A stretch of DNA of 64,000 bases from Flavobacterium orientale (GCF_014638005.1 NZ_BMFG01000003.1:62001-126000), one strand, 5' to 3'; counted from the first letter of the stretch, positions 1 through 10,670 are shown. The notes: a model not told the origin generated them from the letters alone. Numbers and translations are program-made.

Positions 1-723
1 GATGTTAGTTGTGGCGATTCTAAGCTAGCTGTAAACAGCATTAATTATCGTGAAAAGGAACTAATAAAATATTTTGAAAAATACAATACCTGCTCAAACA
101 GTACGATAGTTAAGTATACTCAAAAGAATAAATCAAAATTGAATATTAATTTATTCGCAGGACTTAGTTTGATAAAATCAACATTTGAATCCGGTTCAGA
201 TTTTTATATAAATAATTCAAGTTCAAATGTTTCTACGTTCAGAGCAGGAAGTCAATTTGAACTCATATTGCCTTTACAAAAGAGAAACATCAGTGCTTTT
301 GCAGAATTATCATATCTAAGTCTTAGCACTTCTTATGTAGAAACGGCAGCTCCAAATTTCACATCAAATACCTCCTTAGATATCAATAAAATAGATTTTC
401 TGTTAGGGCTAAAATATTATTTTTTCATTAATGAAAAATCCAGTATCTATTTGGAAGGGTATTACAGTATTACCTCATTAAATGCAGGTAAAAATGAATT
501 AGTAAGTGTTTTAACTACTGAAAGCGATCCGGATCCAATAAGAACTTTAATTTTGGACGCCAGAAACGAAGGTTATGCGGGTTTTGGTGTAGGTTTCAAA
601 TATGATAAAAAATACAGCTTGGGCCTTAGGATAAATGCGGCTCAGAATAGTATCAATTACATCTACGATTGGAATCAAGTAAACTCAGAAATCAGTATAA
701 TTGCCGCTTATACTATTTTCTAA
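1..723 (+). CDS. Outer-membrane beta-barrel protein, C-terminal part (5' end outside window)
   Basis: The reading frame is open from base 1 (it begins DVSCGDSKLAV), so the gene starts before the window; the TTG at 139 is only an internal codon. The visible 240 residues have a short Cys-containing N-terminal stretch (YFEKYNTCSNS) followed by about 190 residues of alternating polar and hydrophobic strands (INLFAGLSLI, KIDFLLGLKYYF, GYAGFGVGFKYDKKYSLGL) and a final aromatic residue in IIAAYTIF. That pattern is typical of a small outer-membrane barrel inserted by BAM. Its ligand or role cannot be told. It converges with the AddB-like gene and their ends overlap by 4 bp. Confidence 0.6.
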   Translation, partial: DVSCGDSKLAVNSINYREKELIKYFEKYNTCSNSTIVKYTQKNKSKLNINLFAGLSLIKSTFESGSDFYINNSSSNVSTFRAGSQFELILPLQKRNISAFAELSYLSLSTSYVETAAPNFTSNTSLDINKIDFLLGLKYYFFINEKSSIYLEGYYSITSLNAGKNELVSVLTTESDPDPIRTLILDARNEGYAGFGVGFKYDKKYSLGLRINAAQNSINYIYDWNQVNSEISIIAAYTIF

Positions 724-3476
724 ATTTTCTCCTCAAAAGGTATTTCTTGATTCAAAATTTCAAGCAACAAATCAAGTAATTCCGTTTTGAAATTTTCCAA
801 AATAGAATCGTCAATTTCGTTGGTTATCACATCCCTTCCTTCTTTAATTTGAAAAGGCATGAATCCTGCTTTCAAATTTTTAAAAGAAATAATGCCTACT
901 TCCATCGCTACATTGGGAAAGGTTGACTGCACCATAAAGGCATAACACAACAACTGAATGATTTTGTCATTTTTGATAGCAAGAGTTAAACCTTCAAATG
1001 TCTCAATGGCTAAGCTTCGTTGTTCCACTTTACCGGTTTTGTAGTCGATAATCCGAAGTGTATCGTTTCGTAATTCTATTCTATCCACATTTCCTTTAAT
1101 AGTTACCGGAAAAGGCAATCGATCATCAATCAATACTTGTTGAAAGTTGTGCTCGAGATACAAAACCGTAACGATATCGCCGGCTTCTAGTAGTTTCTTT
1201 TCATAGTGCAAAAAGTTGTAAATATTTCGTTTGGCCACTTCATAAGCCAATAGGTTTTTACCTTTGGTAATCTCGCCTTCTTTATAAACCATTTTGAATT
1301 GTTGCAACACTACTTGATCTGCTGATTCCAACATTTTATCAATAATGGAAACCGTCAACAGCGAATTCAAATAAGGCTTGTATAATGCTTCCAAAGATTC
1401 GTGAATAATAGTTCCTAAGGTGTTGATGGCAATGTTTTCCTCCACCTCATCCACTTCAGAGATTCGCAATATTTTTTGAAAATAAAACTGAATAGGGTTT
1501 CGAATATAAGTAGTAATTGATGAAGGCGACAGCGAGGTTGAAAAAAGGGCTTCCAAGCGTTCCATCACACTTGTTGATTTTTCTATAACTACCGTTTCGT
1601 TTGCTTTTTCGGGCAATACGGCATTGTATAATTCGTGTGTTATGGAATGATTCGTGTGTTTTTCAAATTCCAATTGCGTAATAAATCGGCTTTTTTCACC
1701 GGCATCAACTCCCTCTGATTCTGTATTATATAAAAGATATACATTTTTGGCTCGTTGCAGCAAATGATAAAAGTGATAGGTATAAATAGCGTCTTTTTCT
1801 TTAAATGTCGGCAAACCCAGTTCGCGTTTTACATCAAAAGGGATAAACGAATTTTGAGATTTTCCCGCCGGAAAAGTGCCTTCATTCATTGAAGTAATAA
1901 TAACCGTGTCAAAATCTAAAACCCTACTTTCCAAAACACCCATTATCTGCAACCCTTGAAGTGGTTCGCCTTCAAAAGAAACTTCATCTAAATCAATTAT
2001 TTGTTTATAAATAGAATACAAAACAGTAAGGTTCTGAACGGCCTCATGATTCGAACAATAAGTAGTAAGCTTTGTTATGACTTTATAAACAGAATACAAA
2101 AAAGCTTTTGCAATTTTATTGCTCTCAGAATCGTTTGAAAGTTGGTTTTTAATTTCAATTAAAATTGCTGAAATAGTTTCCAAAACAACAGTTGGTGAAG
2201 CATCCCATTTTTCAAATAGAAGCGAAAACAAAGAATTGGGCTCTTTTTGAATTTCAAAAAGCTTGTCTCTGGTTATAAATGTATAATTGTTAGAATTGAT
2301 AACTGTTACTAATTTTTTGGCAGCTACAAAAGGTTCAATTAAAGCATTGTTTAAAACATCTAAAACGTCTTTATAATAATAAACATAACTGCTCTTGCTT
2401 CTGTTTACCGCATTTTGATGCATTTTAAACAATTTATTCACTACCAATTGAGCCGGATTGTTTTTTCCGGAATAACCCATCGTAATATTGAGCTCTGTAA
2501 CATCAGCCGGCAACGAATACAATAGCGGAATTAATATCGTTTCATCGCCTAAAATTACAGCCACATTTTTAAGCGGTGTTTCTTTAGCGATGTCATGCAA
2601 AATAGCACCGGCTAATTTGGCTTGTCCAATCATTTTTGGAGTACCAAGTATTTGAATGTTTTTAGGCTCATTAAAATGATTAAAAATCCATTCATAGGGG
2701 TTTGTTTTATAATGTCGCCAAGTACTCTTAATTTTTCTGGCAAACAATCCGGCATCATGATACGGATCATTTAGAAAAGTAGCCTCTGCATCCCAGAAAA
2801 TGGTAGCAATATTGAGGGAGAGCAGTTCTTGAATAATTTTTTCTTCAGCTTGATTAAGAGCATTAAATCCCGCAAAAAGATATTTTTTATTGCCAATAGC
2901 AGTACTAAAATGGTTTAAGTTGGCAACAGCCTCGCGATAAAGCAATCCTTGATAACCTACTCCTTTTTTTAGTAATTCATTATAAAGCTCTGTATAATAA
3001 ACTGGCATGTTGTGCCAGAACTTTAGGTAATTATCTATTAATTCCGTTTTGTTTTGTGGCTCTAAATCCCATCTTTTGATGGCTTCAATATCTTTTAAAT
3101 AAGAAAACACATGATCGGGTTCTAACAAATACCTGTCTATTTCATTAAAGTCTTGCAGTAACGTTTTGGCCCAATTTGAAAAAAGTTCAAAAGTTTGAAT
3201 TTCCTCTTTTACCGTTATGGAGCAATAAATAGTGTAAAATTCAAAAAGCACTTCAATAGAATCAACAGAACGAAGTCCGGAAACTTCTTCAATAAAGGTC
3301 TCAATACTTATAATTGTAGGTGCAAAAAAAGTGTGTTGGCTCTCTTCCTTTAAAGCTTCTAACAGAAATATTTTTGCCCTATTGTTTGGCAAAACAACAA
3401 TAAGATTCGAAAAATCACTTCCATATTTTTCGAAGATGGTTTTAGAAAGCTTTTGTAAAAAGGTGTTTTCAGGCAT
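720..3476 (-). CDS. AddB-like PD-(D/E)XK nuclease / inactivated helicase
   Basis: A 918-residue protein of the AddB/RecB-nuclease type that would act with an AddA-like helicase at double-strand breaks. The C-terminal PD-(D/E)XK nuclease core is seen in IDYKTG (about residues 810-815), with the upstream Asp in KGNVDRIELR. The middle carries the helicase-like segment with TVIITSMNEGTFPAGKSQ. The N-terminus begins LIVVLPNNRAK and has no Walker A motif, as expected for an inactive helicase. The four-Cys iron-sulphur cluster of Bacillus AddB is not visible near the nuclease domain. Its probable partner is the helicase at 6254-9424, with ompA and kbl between them. Start ATG at 3476 lies just after the ompA terminator. 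Confidence 0.8.
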   Translation of the reverse strand: MPENTFLQKLSKTIFEKYGSDFSNLIVVLPNNRAKIFLLEALKEESQHTFFAPTIISIETFIEEVSGLRSVDSIEVLFEFYTIYCSITVKEEIQTFELFSNWAKTLLQDFNEIDRYLLEPDHVFSYLKDIEAIKRWDLEPQNKTELIDNYLKFWHNMPVYYTELYNELLKKGVGYQGLLYREAVANLNHFSTAIGNKKYLFAGFNALNQAEEKIIQELLSLNIATIFWDAEATFLNDPYHDAGLFARKIKSTWRHYKTNPYEWIFNHFNEPKNIQILGTPKMIGQAKLAGAILHDIAKETPLKNVAVILGDETILIPLLYSLPADVTELNITMGYSGKNNPAQLVVNKLFKMHQNAVNRSKSSYVYYYKDVLDVLNNALIEPFVAAKKLVTVINSNNYTFITRDKLFEIQKEPNSLFSLLFEKWDASPTVVLETISAILIEIKNQLSNDSESNKIAKAFLYSVYKVITKLTTYCSNHEAVQNLTVLYSIYKQIIDLDEVSFEGEPLQGLQIMGVLESRVLDFDTVIITSMNEGTFPAGKSQNSFIPFDVKRELGLPTFKEKDAIYTYHFYHLLQRAKNVYLLYNTESEGVDAGEKSRFITQLEFEKHTNHSITHELYNAVLPEKANETVVIEKSTSVMERLEALFSTSLSPSSITTYIRNPIQFYFQKILRISEVDEVEENIAINTLGTIIHESLEALYKPYLNSLLTVSIIDKMLESADQVVLQQFKMVYKEGEITKGKNLLAYEVAKRNIYNFLHYEKKLLEAGDIVTVLYLEHNFQQVLIDDRLPFPVTIKGNVDRIELRNDTLRIIDYKTGKVEQRSLAIETFEGLTLAIKNDKIIQLLCYAFMVQSTFPNVAMEVGIISFKNLKAGFMPFQIKEGRDVITNEIDDSILENFKTELLDLLLEILNQEIPFEEKI

Positions 3477-3490
3477 TGTATAAAAATAAA

Positions 3491-3519
3491 AAAAACGCCC
3501 CGAATAACGGAGCGTTTTT
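3491..3519 (-). terminator. Intrinsic terminator of the ompA gene
   Basis: A hairpin with arms AAAACGC-CCG and CGG-GCGTTTT, flanked by A and T runs so that it could work in both directions. It lies between the ompA stop and the start of the AddB-like gene, so that gene is probably transcribed separately. Confidence 0.7.
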
Positions 3520-3538
3520 AAACTTATTTAAAAAGAAA

Positions 3539-4927
3539 TTATTTTATAACAACAACTTCAGTTCTTCTGTTTTGTGCTCTACCTGCTACAGTTTTGTTAT
3601 CTGCAACTGGACGAGATGGCCCAAATCCTTCAGACTCTAATCTTGAAGCATCAACACCGTTAGCGATTAAGTAATCTTTAACAGCAGCTGCTCTTTCTTT
3701 AGAAAGTCTTTCGTTTAATGCTAATGAACCTGTACTATCTGTATGTCCTTCAATTCTGAATCTAGCATATGGATATTCATTCATTACATTTTTGATTGAA
3801 GCCAATGTTCCGAAAGAAACTTGTTTAATTGTAGATTTACCTGTATCAAATAAGATTGATTTAGCGAAATCATTCAATTGTTTAACAACTTCTTCAGATA
3901 CTTCAGGACAACCGTTGTTAGCTACAGTTCCTTTAACATCAGGACATTTGTCATCTTTGTCAAGAACACCATCACCATCTCTATCTGGCCATGGACATCC
4001 GTTGTTTTCTCTTGGACCGGCAACATCCGGACATTTATCATCTTTATCAGCAATACCATCACCGTCAGTATCAGGACAACCTCTTAAAGAAGCTAAACCG
4101 GCTACTTCAGGACAATCGTCTTCTTTATCCATGATTCCGTCTCCATCTGTATCAGGACAACCATTGAATTGTGCAATACCAAATGTATCAGGACAATCAT
4201 CTTTATGATCAGGAATTCCATCTAAATCTGTATCTGGACATCCGTTGAATTCAGCAAGACCGAAAACTTCAGGACACTCATCGTCTCTGTCATAAATTCC
4301 GTCACCGTCAGTATCTTTACCTCCGAATTTGAAAGTAAGACCTGCCATGTGCTGCATGTGAGTTGGAACTTCTAATCTTTCTTCAGCAAATGAATGCTTG
4401 TAAGTAGAACGTAATGAAAGTCCAATAGTTTCAGTAAACCAAAAGTTTACTCCTAAACCACCATTTACATTACCTGCACTGTAATCACCTAAAAAAGTAT
4501 AACCTCCACCAACATGAGCAACAGGCTCAATGAAGTTTAAGAAGGTTCCAATGCTGTAGTTGATAGCACCATCTACTGCATAGTACATTAAATCACCCGG
4601 ATCCACAACTGTAAAATCTGCCGGTTTTTCTCGTGGTAATACGAATTTAGTAATTTTGTTAACCGAACCTGTTACTCCAAAAGAGAAGTTTCCGCCAACA
4701 TGTTTTGTTACTCCAACAGTAGACACAAAAGGAGCAACACTCCAAAAGTCTCTTAAGTTAAAGAACTCAGAAAATTGATTAGTAAAACTTTCCGACGCAC
4801 TTACCCTTGCTCCATCGACAGCATTTGTTCCAATAGTTATTGCCCATGGATTATTGCTATCCTGTGCATTAGCTCCTAAGCCAATGAATAATAGGCAAGC
4901 AATAAATAATTTGTTAAGATGTTTCAT
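3539..4927 (-). CDS. OmpA family protein with thrombospondin type 3 repeats
   Basis: A major outer-membrane protein that anchors the envelope to peptidoglycan. From the chosen ATG (4927) it has a signal peptide ([17 protein letters not shown] then GANAQ), an N-terminal barrel of about 200 residues, five or six calcium-binding type 3 repeats (DTDGDGI-DK-D-CP pattern, about residues 205-340) and a C-terminal OmpA domain (about 357-462) with the peptidoglycan-binding motif GHTDSTG and the end [10 protein letters not shown]. The frame is open 14 codons further to 4969, but the promoter -7 box is at 4967-4974, so the longer start would be at or above the transcript start. It is followed by a hairpin terminator. 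Confidence 0.93.
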   Translation of the reverse strand: MKHLNKLFIACLLFIGLGANAQDSNNPWAITIGTNAVDGARVSASESFTNQFSEFFNLRDFWSVAPFVSTVGVTKHVGGNFSFGVTGSVNKITKFVLPREKPADFTVVDPGDLMYYAVDGAINYSIGTFLNFIEPVAHVGGGYTFLGDYSAGNVNGGLGVNFWFTETIGLSLRSTYKHSFAEERLEVPTHMQHMAGLTFKFGGKDTDGDGIYDRDDECPEVFGLAEFNGCPDTDLDGIPDHKDDCPDTFGIAQFNGCPDTDGDGIMDKEDDCPEVAGLASLRGCPDTDGDGIADKDDKCPDVAGPRENNGCPWPDRDGDGVLDKDDKCPDVKGTVANNGCPEVSEEVVKQLNDFAKSILFDTGKSTIKQVSFGTLASIKNVMNEYPYARFRIEGHTDSTGSLALNERLSKERAAAVKDYLIANGVDASRLESEGFGPSRPVADNKTVAGRAQNRRTEVVVIK

Positions 4928-4966
4928 ACTTGATTTGTTTTGTTTACAAAAGATTGTTAATTGATG

Positions 4967-4996
4967 CAAAAATATAGTGTTTTGTTGTAATTACAA
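4967..4996 (-). promoter_or_regulatory. Bacteroidota-type promoter of the ompA gene
   Basis: On the minus strand TTG (4994-4996), 19 bases, then TATTTTTG (4967-4974), matching TTG-N-TAnnTTTG. The transcript would start near 4960, which fixes the translation start at 4927 rather than 4969. Confidence 0.7.
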
Positions 4997-5039
4997 AACG
5001 AAACGTTAACTATTTTTAATAAGAATTATAAACGACATG

Positions 5040-6233
5040 TTAAATTACACCTAAATCCTTACCAACAGAAACAAATGCATCTATAGCTTTGTCTAAATGT
5101 TCTTGTGTATGTGCCGCTGATAATTGCACTCTTATTCTCGCTTTTTCTTTTGGTACAACCGGGTAAAAGAAGCCTATAACATAAATACCTTTTTTCAATA
5201 ATTCATTGGCCATTGCCTGAGCTAATTTTGCATCATATAACATCACAGGAACAATAGCAGAGTCGCCATCTATGATATCAAAACCTGCTTTTTTCATGCC
5301 GTTTTTAAAATAGTTGGTGTTGGCTTCAAGGGTATCTCTAAGCGAAGTGTCTTTTTCCAATAATTCGAAAACTTTAATGGATGCTCCAACAATTGATGGG
5401 GCTAAGGAATTCGAAAACAAATAAGGTCGCGAACGTTGTCTTAAAATTTCGATGATTTCTTTTTTAGCTGTGGTATAACCTCCCATAGCTCCACCTAATG
5501 CTTTTCCCAAAGTTCCGGTGATAATATCTACGCGTCCCATGACTCCTTTAGCTTCCAAGGTGCCTTTTCCGGTAGCTCCGATAAATCCGGCAGCATGACA
5601 TTCATCAACCATGACCATGGCGTCATAGGTGTCTGCCAAATCACAAATTTTATCAAGCGGTGCAACCAAACCGTCCATTGAAAAAACACCATCAGTTACA
5701 ATGAGTTTAAACCTTCTTCCTTCGGCATTGGCTTTAATCAATTGTTGCTCTAAGTCAGCCATATTATTGTTTGCATAACGATAACGTGCTGCTTTACATA
5801 ATCGAACCCCATCAATAATGGAAGCATGATTCAAGCTATCAGAAATAATAGCGTCTTCTTCTCCTAATAAAGGTTCAAAAACACCGCCGTTGGCGTCAAA
5901 AGCTGCCGCATATAAAATAGTGTCTTCTGTTCCGTAAAATTCAGCGATTTTTTTCTCTAATGTTTTATGAATATCCTGAGTTCCACAAATAAATCGAACG
6001 GATGACATTCCGAAACCATGCGTATCTAAAGCGTCTTTTGCAGCTTGTACTACTTCAGGGTGTGACGACAACCCAAGGTAGTTGTTTGCACAAAAATTTA
6101 AAACTTTTTCTCCGGAGGCAATCGTAATTTCTGCTCCTTGCGGCGAAGTGATAACGCGTTCTGTTTTAAACAATCCATTTGTTTCAATGGTTTCTAATTC
6201 GCTTTGTAAATGTTGTTGTATTTTGCCGTACAT
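5040..6233 (-). CDS. kbl: Glycine C-acetyltransferase (2-amino-3-ketobutyrate CoA ligase)
   Basis: A PLP enzyme that converts 2-amino-3-oxobutyrate and CoA to glycine and acetyl-CoA, the second step of threonine breakdown through threonine dehydrogenase. It has 397 residues, the usual length. The alpha-oxoamine synthase family signs are [16 protein letters not shown] (about 209-224), with the Asp that holds the pyridine nitrogen, and [10 protein letters not shown] with the Schiff-base Lys at 244. No threonine dehydrogenase gene lies beside it. It has its own promoter inside the end of the upstream helicase gene. A related acyl transferase (8-amino-7-oxononanoate or serine palmitoyl type) is possible, but the N-terminal sequence and length fit Kbl best. 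Confidence 0.92.
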   Translation of the reverse strand: MYGKIQQHLQSELETIETNGLFKTERVITSPQGAEITIASGEKVLNFCANNYLGLSSHPEVVQAAKDALDTHGFGMSSVRFICGTQDIHKTLEKKIAEFYGTEDTILYAAAFDANGGVFEPLLGEEDAIISDSLNHASIIDGVRLCKAARYRYANNNMADLEQQLIKANAEGRRFKLIVTDGVFSMDGLVAPLDKICDLADTYDAMVMVDECHAAGFIGATGKGTLEAKGVMGRVDIITGTLGKALGGAMGGYTTAKKEIIEILRQRSRPYLFSNSLAPSIVGASIKVFELLEKDTSLRDTLEANTNYFKNGMKKAGFDIIDGDSAIVPVMLYDAKLAQAMANELLKKGIYVIGFFYPVVPKEKARIRVQLSAAHTQEHLDKAIDAFVSVGKDLGVI

Positions 6234-6253
6234 AATAATTAGGTGTTGTTTTT

Positions 6254-9200
6254 TTACAAATGTACTATTTCCATTTTTTCTCCAATATAAACCAATGCTT
6301 TTTTTGTTACATTATAATGCATGCTTTCTAAAGCTTGACAGTAAGTGGCCACTTGTGTAACATGACTTGATTTGGGCAATCCGGTTTTGTAATCAAGTAG
6401 TCCGGCTTCATTTGCCGAAAAAAGTACAATTCTATCGGGTTTTAAAATGGGCCCGCTTTTTTGAATTATAGTTTGCTCATTGAGTACTTGATTGTTTTTA
6501 TGATAGAAAACGGCTAATTCCGGATGAGATAGAATTTGTTGCAGCGTTTCTGCTATTATTGCTTTTTGTTCTTTGTGAATGATGCCGCTTTCAATCGCAA
6601 TTTGTATCGCTATTTCAACATCAGCTGTTGATTTTACATGAGATAAAATTTCGTGAATGCAATTTCCGAATGCTATAGCCGATTGTTGCTTGGTGTTCCA
6701 CATCAAACTTTCGCGATGTGCAATCTTAATCGAATCAAAATCAAAAATCGCATTAAGTTGCGGTATCTTTTTTAATGTAGATACATCGGATGACGCTGAA
6801 GAAAGTTTTTCTTCACTTCCAAAAGTATAGTCCGATTGATTTAAATCAAATAAATTTTGACTTTTCAGATAGTTGATAAAAAAAGAGGACATGTTATTTT
6901 TGGCTGCCTCACCATCTTTTAAAAGATTCATTTTAGAGATTATATAAAGTTGTTCTTCCGCACGAGTCAATGCTACATACAACAAGTTCACATTGTCAAG
7001 TAGTTCTTCTTGTTTTTTAATTGTATATAACGATGCGGCTTCCTCGCCAAAACCTTCAACAGAGGAATTATTGTCAATCAAGGCTTTGGGCAATCCAAAA
7101 TTACCTTCATCAACCGCTATCCACAATTTGTCTTTTGGCGAACGACTATAGTCTTCTTCTGCAAAAGGAAAAATAACCACCGGAAATTCCAAACCTTTCG
7201 ATTTGTGAATTGTCATCAATCGAACGGCGTTATTTCCTTCAGGAGAGGGAATACTGAATTTATGACAATTGGTTTCCCAATAATTTAAAAACTCAAGTGT
7301 TCCGGTTTGATTTCTAAATTCAAATTCTAAAACCCGATCTAAGAAATCCTGAATGTAAGCATCTGTTTTTTCTGTATGCGAAATGGTTTGCAGTAAAACT
7401 TCAACGGCTTCATACAACGACTTTTTCCGAATGGATTGGAAGGATAAAAACAAATCAAACGTTTCGAGCCACGATTCAAATGCGACTTCTTTTTCAATTT
7501 TCAAACCTTGGTCTATAAAATCATGCACCGACAATTTATGTTGACAATATCTCGCCAAATAATACAAAAACTTGGCTTTCGCCTCTTTATTGGATTCGTT
7601 GGATAAATAATAGAGAAACTGAATTATAGCCTGAACTTCTTTGCTGTTGGCAATCAAAAGCGTTTCTGAAGACACAATAGGAATGGAATGTTCCGTTAAA
7701 AAAGCCGCAATTTTTACGCCGGGATCTCTCTTTCTCGTAATCACTACAATATCTTTATATGAAAATCCTTTGGCTAGCACTTTTTCTATAGTTTCTAACG
7801 TTTTTTGAAGATAACTATCCGAATCGGTCCAATCGTCTTCCGCAGATTCTCCTTCACTTTTTTCTGATTTTGGAATAAAACGTATCGAAACAAAACCACC
7901 TTTTTTAGCATTGCTTTTTTGCCAACTGTACTTTTCATACAATTCTTTATAATCTTGATTTTCAAAATTATTGGCCATAAAGTTGAAAAAACGGTTGTTG
8001 AAGTCAATAATCTCAGTGTAACTTCTCCAGTTGGTGTCCAACGGAAACTGCTGTTTATTTGGATTGGAAAAGGGGTTTTCCGTTTTAAACAATTCGATAA
8101 ATTGTTCAGCTTTGCCGCCACGCCATCGGTAAATGGCTTGTTTCGGATCGCCAACAATCATTAGCGTTCCTTGTTCACCGGTCAAATCTTCGCTCGATAA
8201 GGCATTGTCTATCAGCGGAATCAAGTTCTGCCACTGCATAACAGAAGTGTCTTGAAACTCATCAATAAAGAAATGCTTGTAGCGTTCGCCCATCCGTTCA
8301 TAAATAAACGGAGCCGGTTGATTTTGAATTTTTTCGTGAATAATACTATTAAATTCCGAAATGGAAAGGATGTTTTTTTCCTCTTGAATTTTCAATAACT
8401 CGATACTAACTTGGTTTAATAGCGATAACGGATTCAGATTTTTTAAAAAAGCGGTGAGCAATAACAGTCTGTTGGCATTGGCGTTAAATGAAGTATAAAA
8501 CTCCAACAAACGGGGCATTAGTAAATCTACAGCATCTTTTTGATGTTGAGGTAACGCTTTCGAATAGCGACTGCCTTCTTCAAAATAATTCAGTAGCGAA
8601 TTGGCTTTACTATCAAATTCTCCTTTTGAATTTTTTAAAAAAAACTTATAAACCATCCCTCTGTTAAATGATTTTTCATCCAATTGATGGTCTTGAATCA
8701 ATTGAAAAGCAGCAGTTGAAAGTGTGATGCATTCTTGCTTGCCACTTTTGATTTTTTGGAGCAAATCACTTTTTATAGCAACAAATTCTAAAATTGATTT
8801 TTCTCTGAAGGCTTCAATTTCATGGCGGTGATTTTCATTAGACAACAATTTTCCGATTTCTTTTATATCTCGGGTAACGTCCCATGATTTGTCGTCATCT
8901 GTTTTTTCAATGGCAAAATCGACTAAAAGCTTGGTTAAAACAGCATCGGTCCCCGCTTGAGAGATCAAAGCATCAATGGCTTCTTGAAGTAAATTTTCGG
9001 TTTCTGTGGAAATTTCAAACGTGCTCGGCAAATTCAAATCGTGTGCAAACGTTCGAATAACAGTGGAAGTAAACTTATCAATGGTAGAAATAGAAAACGA
9101 AGCATAATTATGAATCAAATGCTTTAAAATGATTCTGGCTTTTTGCTTGATTTCAAGTGGCGTCATTTGCAACTCTTCCGCAATTTTGTGCAACATAGCC

Positions 9201-9424
9201 ATGGCTTTATCTGACGGTTGCTCTTGTGCAAATTGCGAAAGGTTTTCAACCACCCTCGATTTCATTTCGCCCACTGCTTTGTTTGTAAAAGTAATGGCCA
9301 AAATAGTCTTATAAGCATCTTGTTTGGGTGATGCCAAAATTATTTTCAAGTATTCTTTTACTAAGGCAAATGTCTTGCCCGAACCGGCTGAGGCGTTGTA
9401 AATTGAAAAAGCTGCTCTACTCAA
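6254..9424 (-). CDS. AddA-like UvrD-family helicase with C-terminal nuclease
   Basis: A 1056-residue superfamily 1 helicase-nuclease for double-strand-break processing. Helicase motifs in order are Walker A ASAGSGKT (11-18), motif Ia [13 protein letters not shown], motif [14 protein letters not shown], motif [16 protein letters not shown] and motif V/VI ([29 protein letters not shown]). The C-terminus carries a RecB-type nuclease motif LLDYKTG (about 1009-1015). With the AddB-like protein this gives an AddAB-type enzyme with two nuclease centres. The start is the ATG before SRAAFSIYN; an antisense frame at its 5' side is not credible. kbl follows 20 bp downstream but has its own promoter. Confidence 0.88.
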   Translation of the reverse strand: MSRAAFSIYNASAGSGKTFALVKEYLKIILASPKQDAYKTILAITFTNKAVGEMKSRVVENLSQFAQEQPSDKAMAMLHKIAEELQMTPLEIKQKARIILKHLIHNYASFSISTIDKFTSTVIRTFAHDLNLPSTFEISTETENLLQEAIDALISQAGTDAVLTKLLVDFAIEKTDDDKSWDVTRDIKEIGKLLSNENHRHEIEAFREKSILEFVAIKSDLLQKIKSGKQECITLSTAAFQLIQDHQLDEKSFNRGMVYKFFLKNSKGEFDSKANSLLNYFEEGSRYSKALPQHQKDAVDLLMPRLLEFYTSFNANANRLLLLTAFLKNLNPLSLLNQVSIELLKIQEEKNILSISEFNSIIHEKIQNQPAPFIYERMGERYKHFFIDEFQDTSVMQWQNLIPLIDNALSSEDLTGEQGTLMIVGDPKQAIYRWRGGKAEQFIELFKTENPFSNPNKQQFPLDTNWRSYTEIIDFNNRFFNFMANNFENQDYKELYEKYSWQKSNAKKGGFVSIRFIPKSEKSEGESAEDDWTDSDSYLQKTLETIEKVLAKGFSYKDIVVITRKRDPGVKIAAFLTEHSIPIVSSETLLIANSKEVQAIIQFLYYLSNESNKEAKAKFLYYLARYCQHKLSVHDFIDQGLKIEKEVAFESWLETFDLFLSFQSIRKKSLYEAVEVLLQTISHTEKTDAYIQDFLDRVLEFEFRNQTGTLEFLNYWETNCHKFSIPSPEGNNAVRLMTIHKSKGLEFPVVIFPFAEEDYSRSPKDKLWIAVDEGNFGLPKALIDNNSSVEGFGEEAASLYTIKKQEELLDNVNLLYVALTRAEEQLYIISKMNLLKDGEAAKNNMSSFFINYLKSQNLFDLNQSDYTFGSEEKLSSASSDVSTLKKIPQLNAIFDFDSIKIAHRESLMWNTKQQSAIAFGNCIHEILSHVKSTADVEIAIQIAIESGIIHKEQKAIIAETLQQILSHPELAVFYHKNNQVLNEQTIIQKSGPILKPDRIVLFSANEAGLLDYKTGLPKSSHVTQVATYCQALESMHYNVTKKALVYIGEKMEIVHL
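6257..6285 (-). promoter_or_regulatory. Promoter of kbl
   Basis: TTG (6283-6285), 18 bases, TACATTTG (6257-6264) on the minus strand, overlapping the last codons of the helicase gene. The leader to the kbl ATG would be about 17 nt. Confidence 0.65.
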
Positions 9425-9491
9425 TTGGAATAATTCTTTATATTAATACAACTATAATGAAATAGTATTTCCTTTTCCAAAGTTAATTGTT

Positions 9492-9499
9492 TAAATTTG
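9492..9499 (+). promoter_or_regulatory. -7 box of the superoxide dismutase gene
   Basis: TAAATTTG matches TAnnTTTG, 34 bases before the ATG. No TTG is present at the expected distance upstream, so only half of the promoter is visible. Confidence 0.45.
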
Positions 9500-9533
9500 A
9501 TGCAACTATTGTAAAACATAAAAAATAACGACC

Positions 9534-10142
9534 ATGGCTTTTGAATTACCACAATTACCTTATGCATACAATGCATTAGAACCTTATATTGATGCAAGAA
9601 CAATGGAAATCCACCATTCAAAACATCATGCTGCCTATACCAATAACTTAAATGCGGCAATTGAAGGAACAGATCTTGATGGTTTGACCATTGAAAACAT
9701 ACTAATCAACTTAGATAAAACGAATGCTGCTGTTAGAAATAATGGTGGTGGTTTTTACAATCACAACTTATTTTGGACGGTAATGACTCCTAATGGTGGA
9801 GGCGAACCAACAGGAGAATTAGCAGATGCAATTGAAAGAGATTTTGGTTCTTTTGAAGAATTCAAAGCAAAATTTTCGAAAGCGGGTGCTACGCAATTTG
9901 GTTCAGGTTGGGCATGGTTATGTGTTCAAGAAGGTGGCAAATTAGATGTTTGTGGCACGCCAAACCAAGACAATCCATTAATGCCTGGTGTTGGCTGTGG
10001 CGGTACTCCTATTTTAGGAATGGATGTTTGGGAACATGCCTATTACTTACATTATCAAAACAGAAGACCTGACTATATTGAAGCTTTCTTTAAAGTTGTA
10101 AATTGGGCTGAAGTATCAAGACGATTTGCTATTGAGAAATAA
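9534..10142 (+). CDS. Superoxide dismutase (Fe/Mn family)
   Basis: Converts superoxide to peroxide and oxygen in the cytoplasm. The 202 residues match the family length. Metal ligands are visible as His27 ([11 protein letters not shown]), His77 (GFYNHNLFW), and Asp164 and His168 in DVWEHAYY. Whether it uses iron or manganese cannot be settled by eye. It is transcribed alone on the plus strand, divergent from the helicase gene, and ends in a strong hairpin. A 22-residue Cys-containing stretch ([19 protein letters not shown]) lies before the second ligand pair; it is longer than in the E. coli enzymes and is seen in several Bacteroidota versions. Confidence 0.93.
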   Translation: MAFELPQLPYAYNALEPYIDARTMEIHHSKHHAAYTNNLNAAIEGTDLDGLTIENILINLDKTNAAVRNNGGGFYNHNLFWTVMTPNGGGEPTGELADAIERDFGSFEEFKAKFSKAGATQFGSGWAWLCVQEGGKLDVCGTPNQDNPLMPGVGCGGTPILGMDVWEHAYYLHYQNRRPDYIEAFFKVVNWAEVSRRFAIEK

Positions 10143-10164
10143 ACAAGTCTAACATACAGTTTTA

Positions 10165-10197
10165 AAAAACGACTCTCTAAACGGAGTCGTTTTTTTA
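10165..10197 (+). terminator. Intrinsic terminator of the superoxide dismutase gene
   Basis: Hairpin AAAAAACGACTC - 8-base loop - GAGTCGTTTTTT running into a T tract, 22 bases after the stop codon. Confidence 0.85.
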
Positions 10198-10202
10198 TAA
10201 AA

Positions 10203-10272
10203 TAAAAAAGGTGGAATTGCTTCCACCCTTTTTGCCCCAAATCTACCATAAACTTAACCGTGCGTACTATGG
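10203..10272 (-). ncRNA. Candidate small RNA, copy 1 of a tandem pair
   Basis: A minus-strand unit of about 70 nt. It starts below the -7 box TACATTTG (10279-10286), has a small hairpin ACCATA...TATGGT with the conserved GGTTAAGTT in its loop, then a conserved single-stranded AGATTTGGGGCAAAA, and ends in the terminator hairpin GGTGGAA-GCAA-TTCCACC (10210-10227) followed by a T-rich run. Copy 2 at 10512-10582 is nearly identical over all these parts. No open frame of useful length is present. No TTG -33 box is seen for this copy. The function is unknown. Confidence 0.6.
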
Positions 10273-10511
10273 TAAGTACAAATGTAGGTCAATAAATCAA
10301 TAAAAACACTTAAAAATAGGTTGTAATATGTGGTTTTTGTAGATTTGATTGTAATCTATTACAGAATTAAGGTAATAATACTAGTTTAAAAGGTGGTTTT
10401 TGTTAAAAAACAAAGCAACAATTGAAGTTTTTGGGATAAATAAAAGGGTTCTTTTAAAACGAAAATGGAGAAAAAAAAGGGGTGAAGTTACTTGATGCAG
10501 ACTTTATAAAA

Positions 10512-10582
10512 TAAAAAAGGTGGAATTGCTTCCACCCTTTTTGCCCCAAATCTACCATAAACTTAACCTACTAATGCTATGG
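10512..10582 (-). ncRNA. Candidate small RNA, copy 2 of a tandem pair
   Basis: The same order of parts as copy 1: TACATTTG box, ACCATA/TATGGT hairpin with GGTTAAGTT in the loop, AGATTTGGGGC linker and GGTGGAA/TTCCACC terminator (10519-10536). About 84 of 92 bases from the terminator T-run to the -7 box are the same in both copies, the differences lying mainly in the 7-8 bases of the first loop. This copy has a full promoter (10589-10620). It lies just downstream of purF on the same strand but is separated from it by its own promoter. Confidence 0.65.
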
Positions 10583-10588
10583 TAAGTT

Positions 10589-10620
10589 CAAATGTACAGT
10601 TATGCTAAAGCATTTAACAA
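10589..10620 (-). promoter_or_regulatory. Promoter of small RNA copy 2
   Basis: TTG (10618-10620), 21 bases, TACATTTG (10589-10596) on the minus strand. The -7 box and the next 13 bases towards the RNA are shared with copy 1 apart from one base. Confidence 0.6.
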
Positions 10621-10670
10621 ATAAATTAGATGAAATGCAATAAAAGTCGTTAAAAAGTAGCAAATGCCTT

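Noticed and set aside
3792..4208. Open frames on the plus strand opposite the OmpA thrombospondin repeats
   Set aside because: Their Ser/Pro/Gly repeats are the antisense of the DTDGDG-type repeats; no promoter or homology-like feature, and the minus-strand gene is certain.
9421..9660. Minus-strand frame upstream of the helicase gene, opposite the sod start
   Set aside because: It covers the sod promoter and first codons on the other strand and has no protein-like features.
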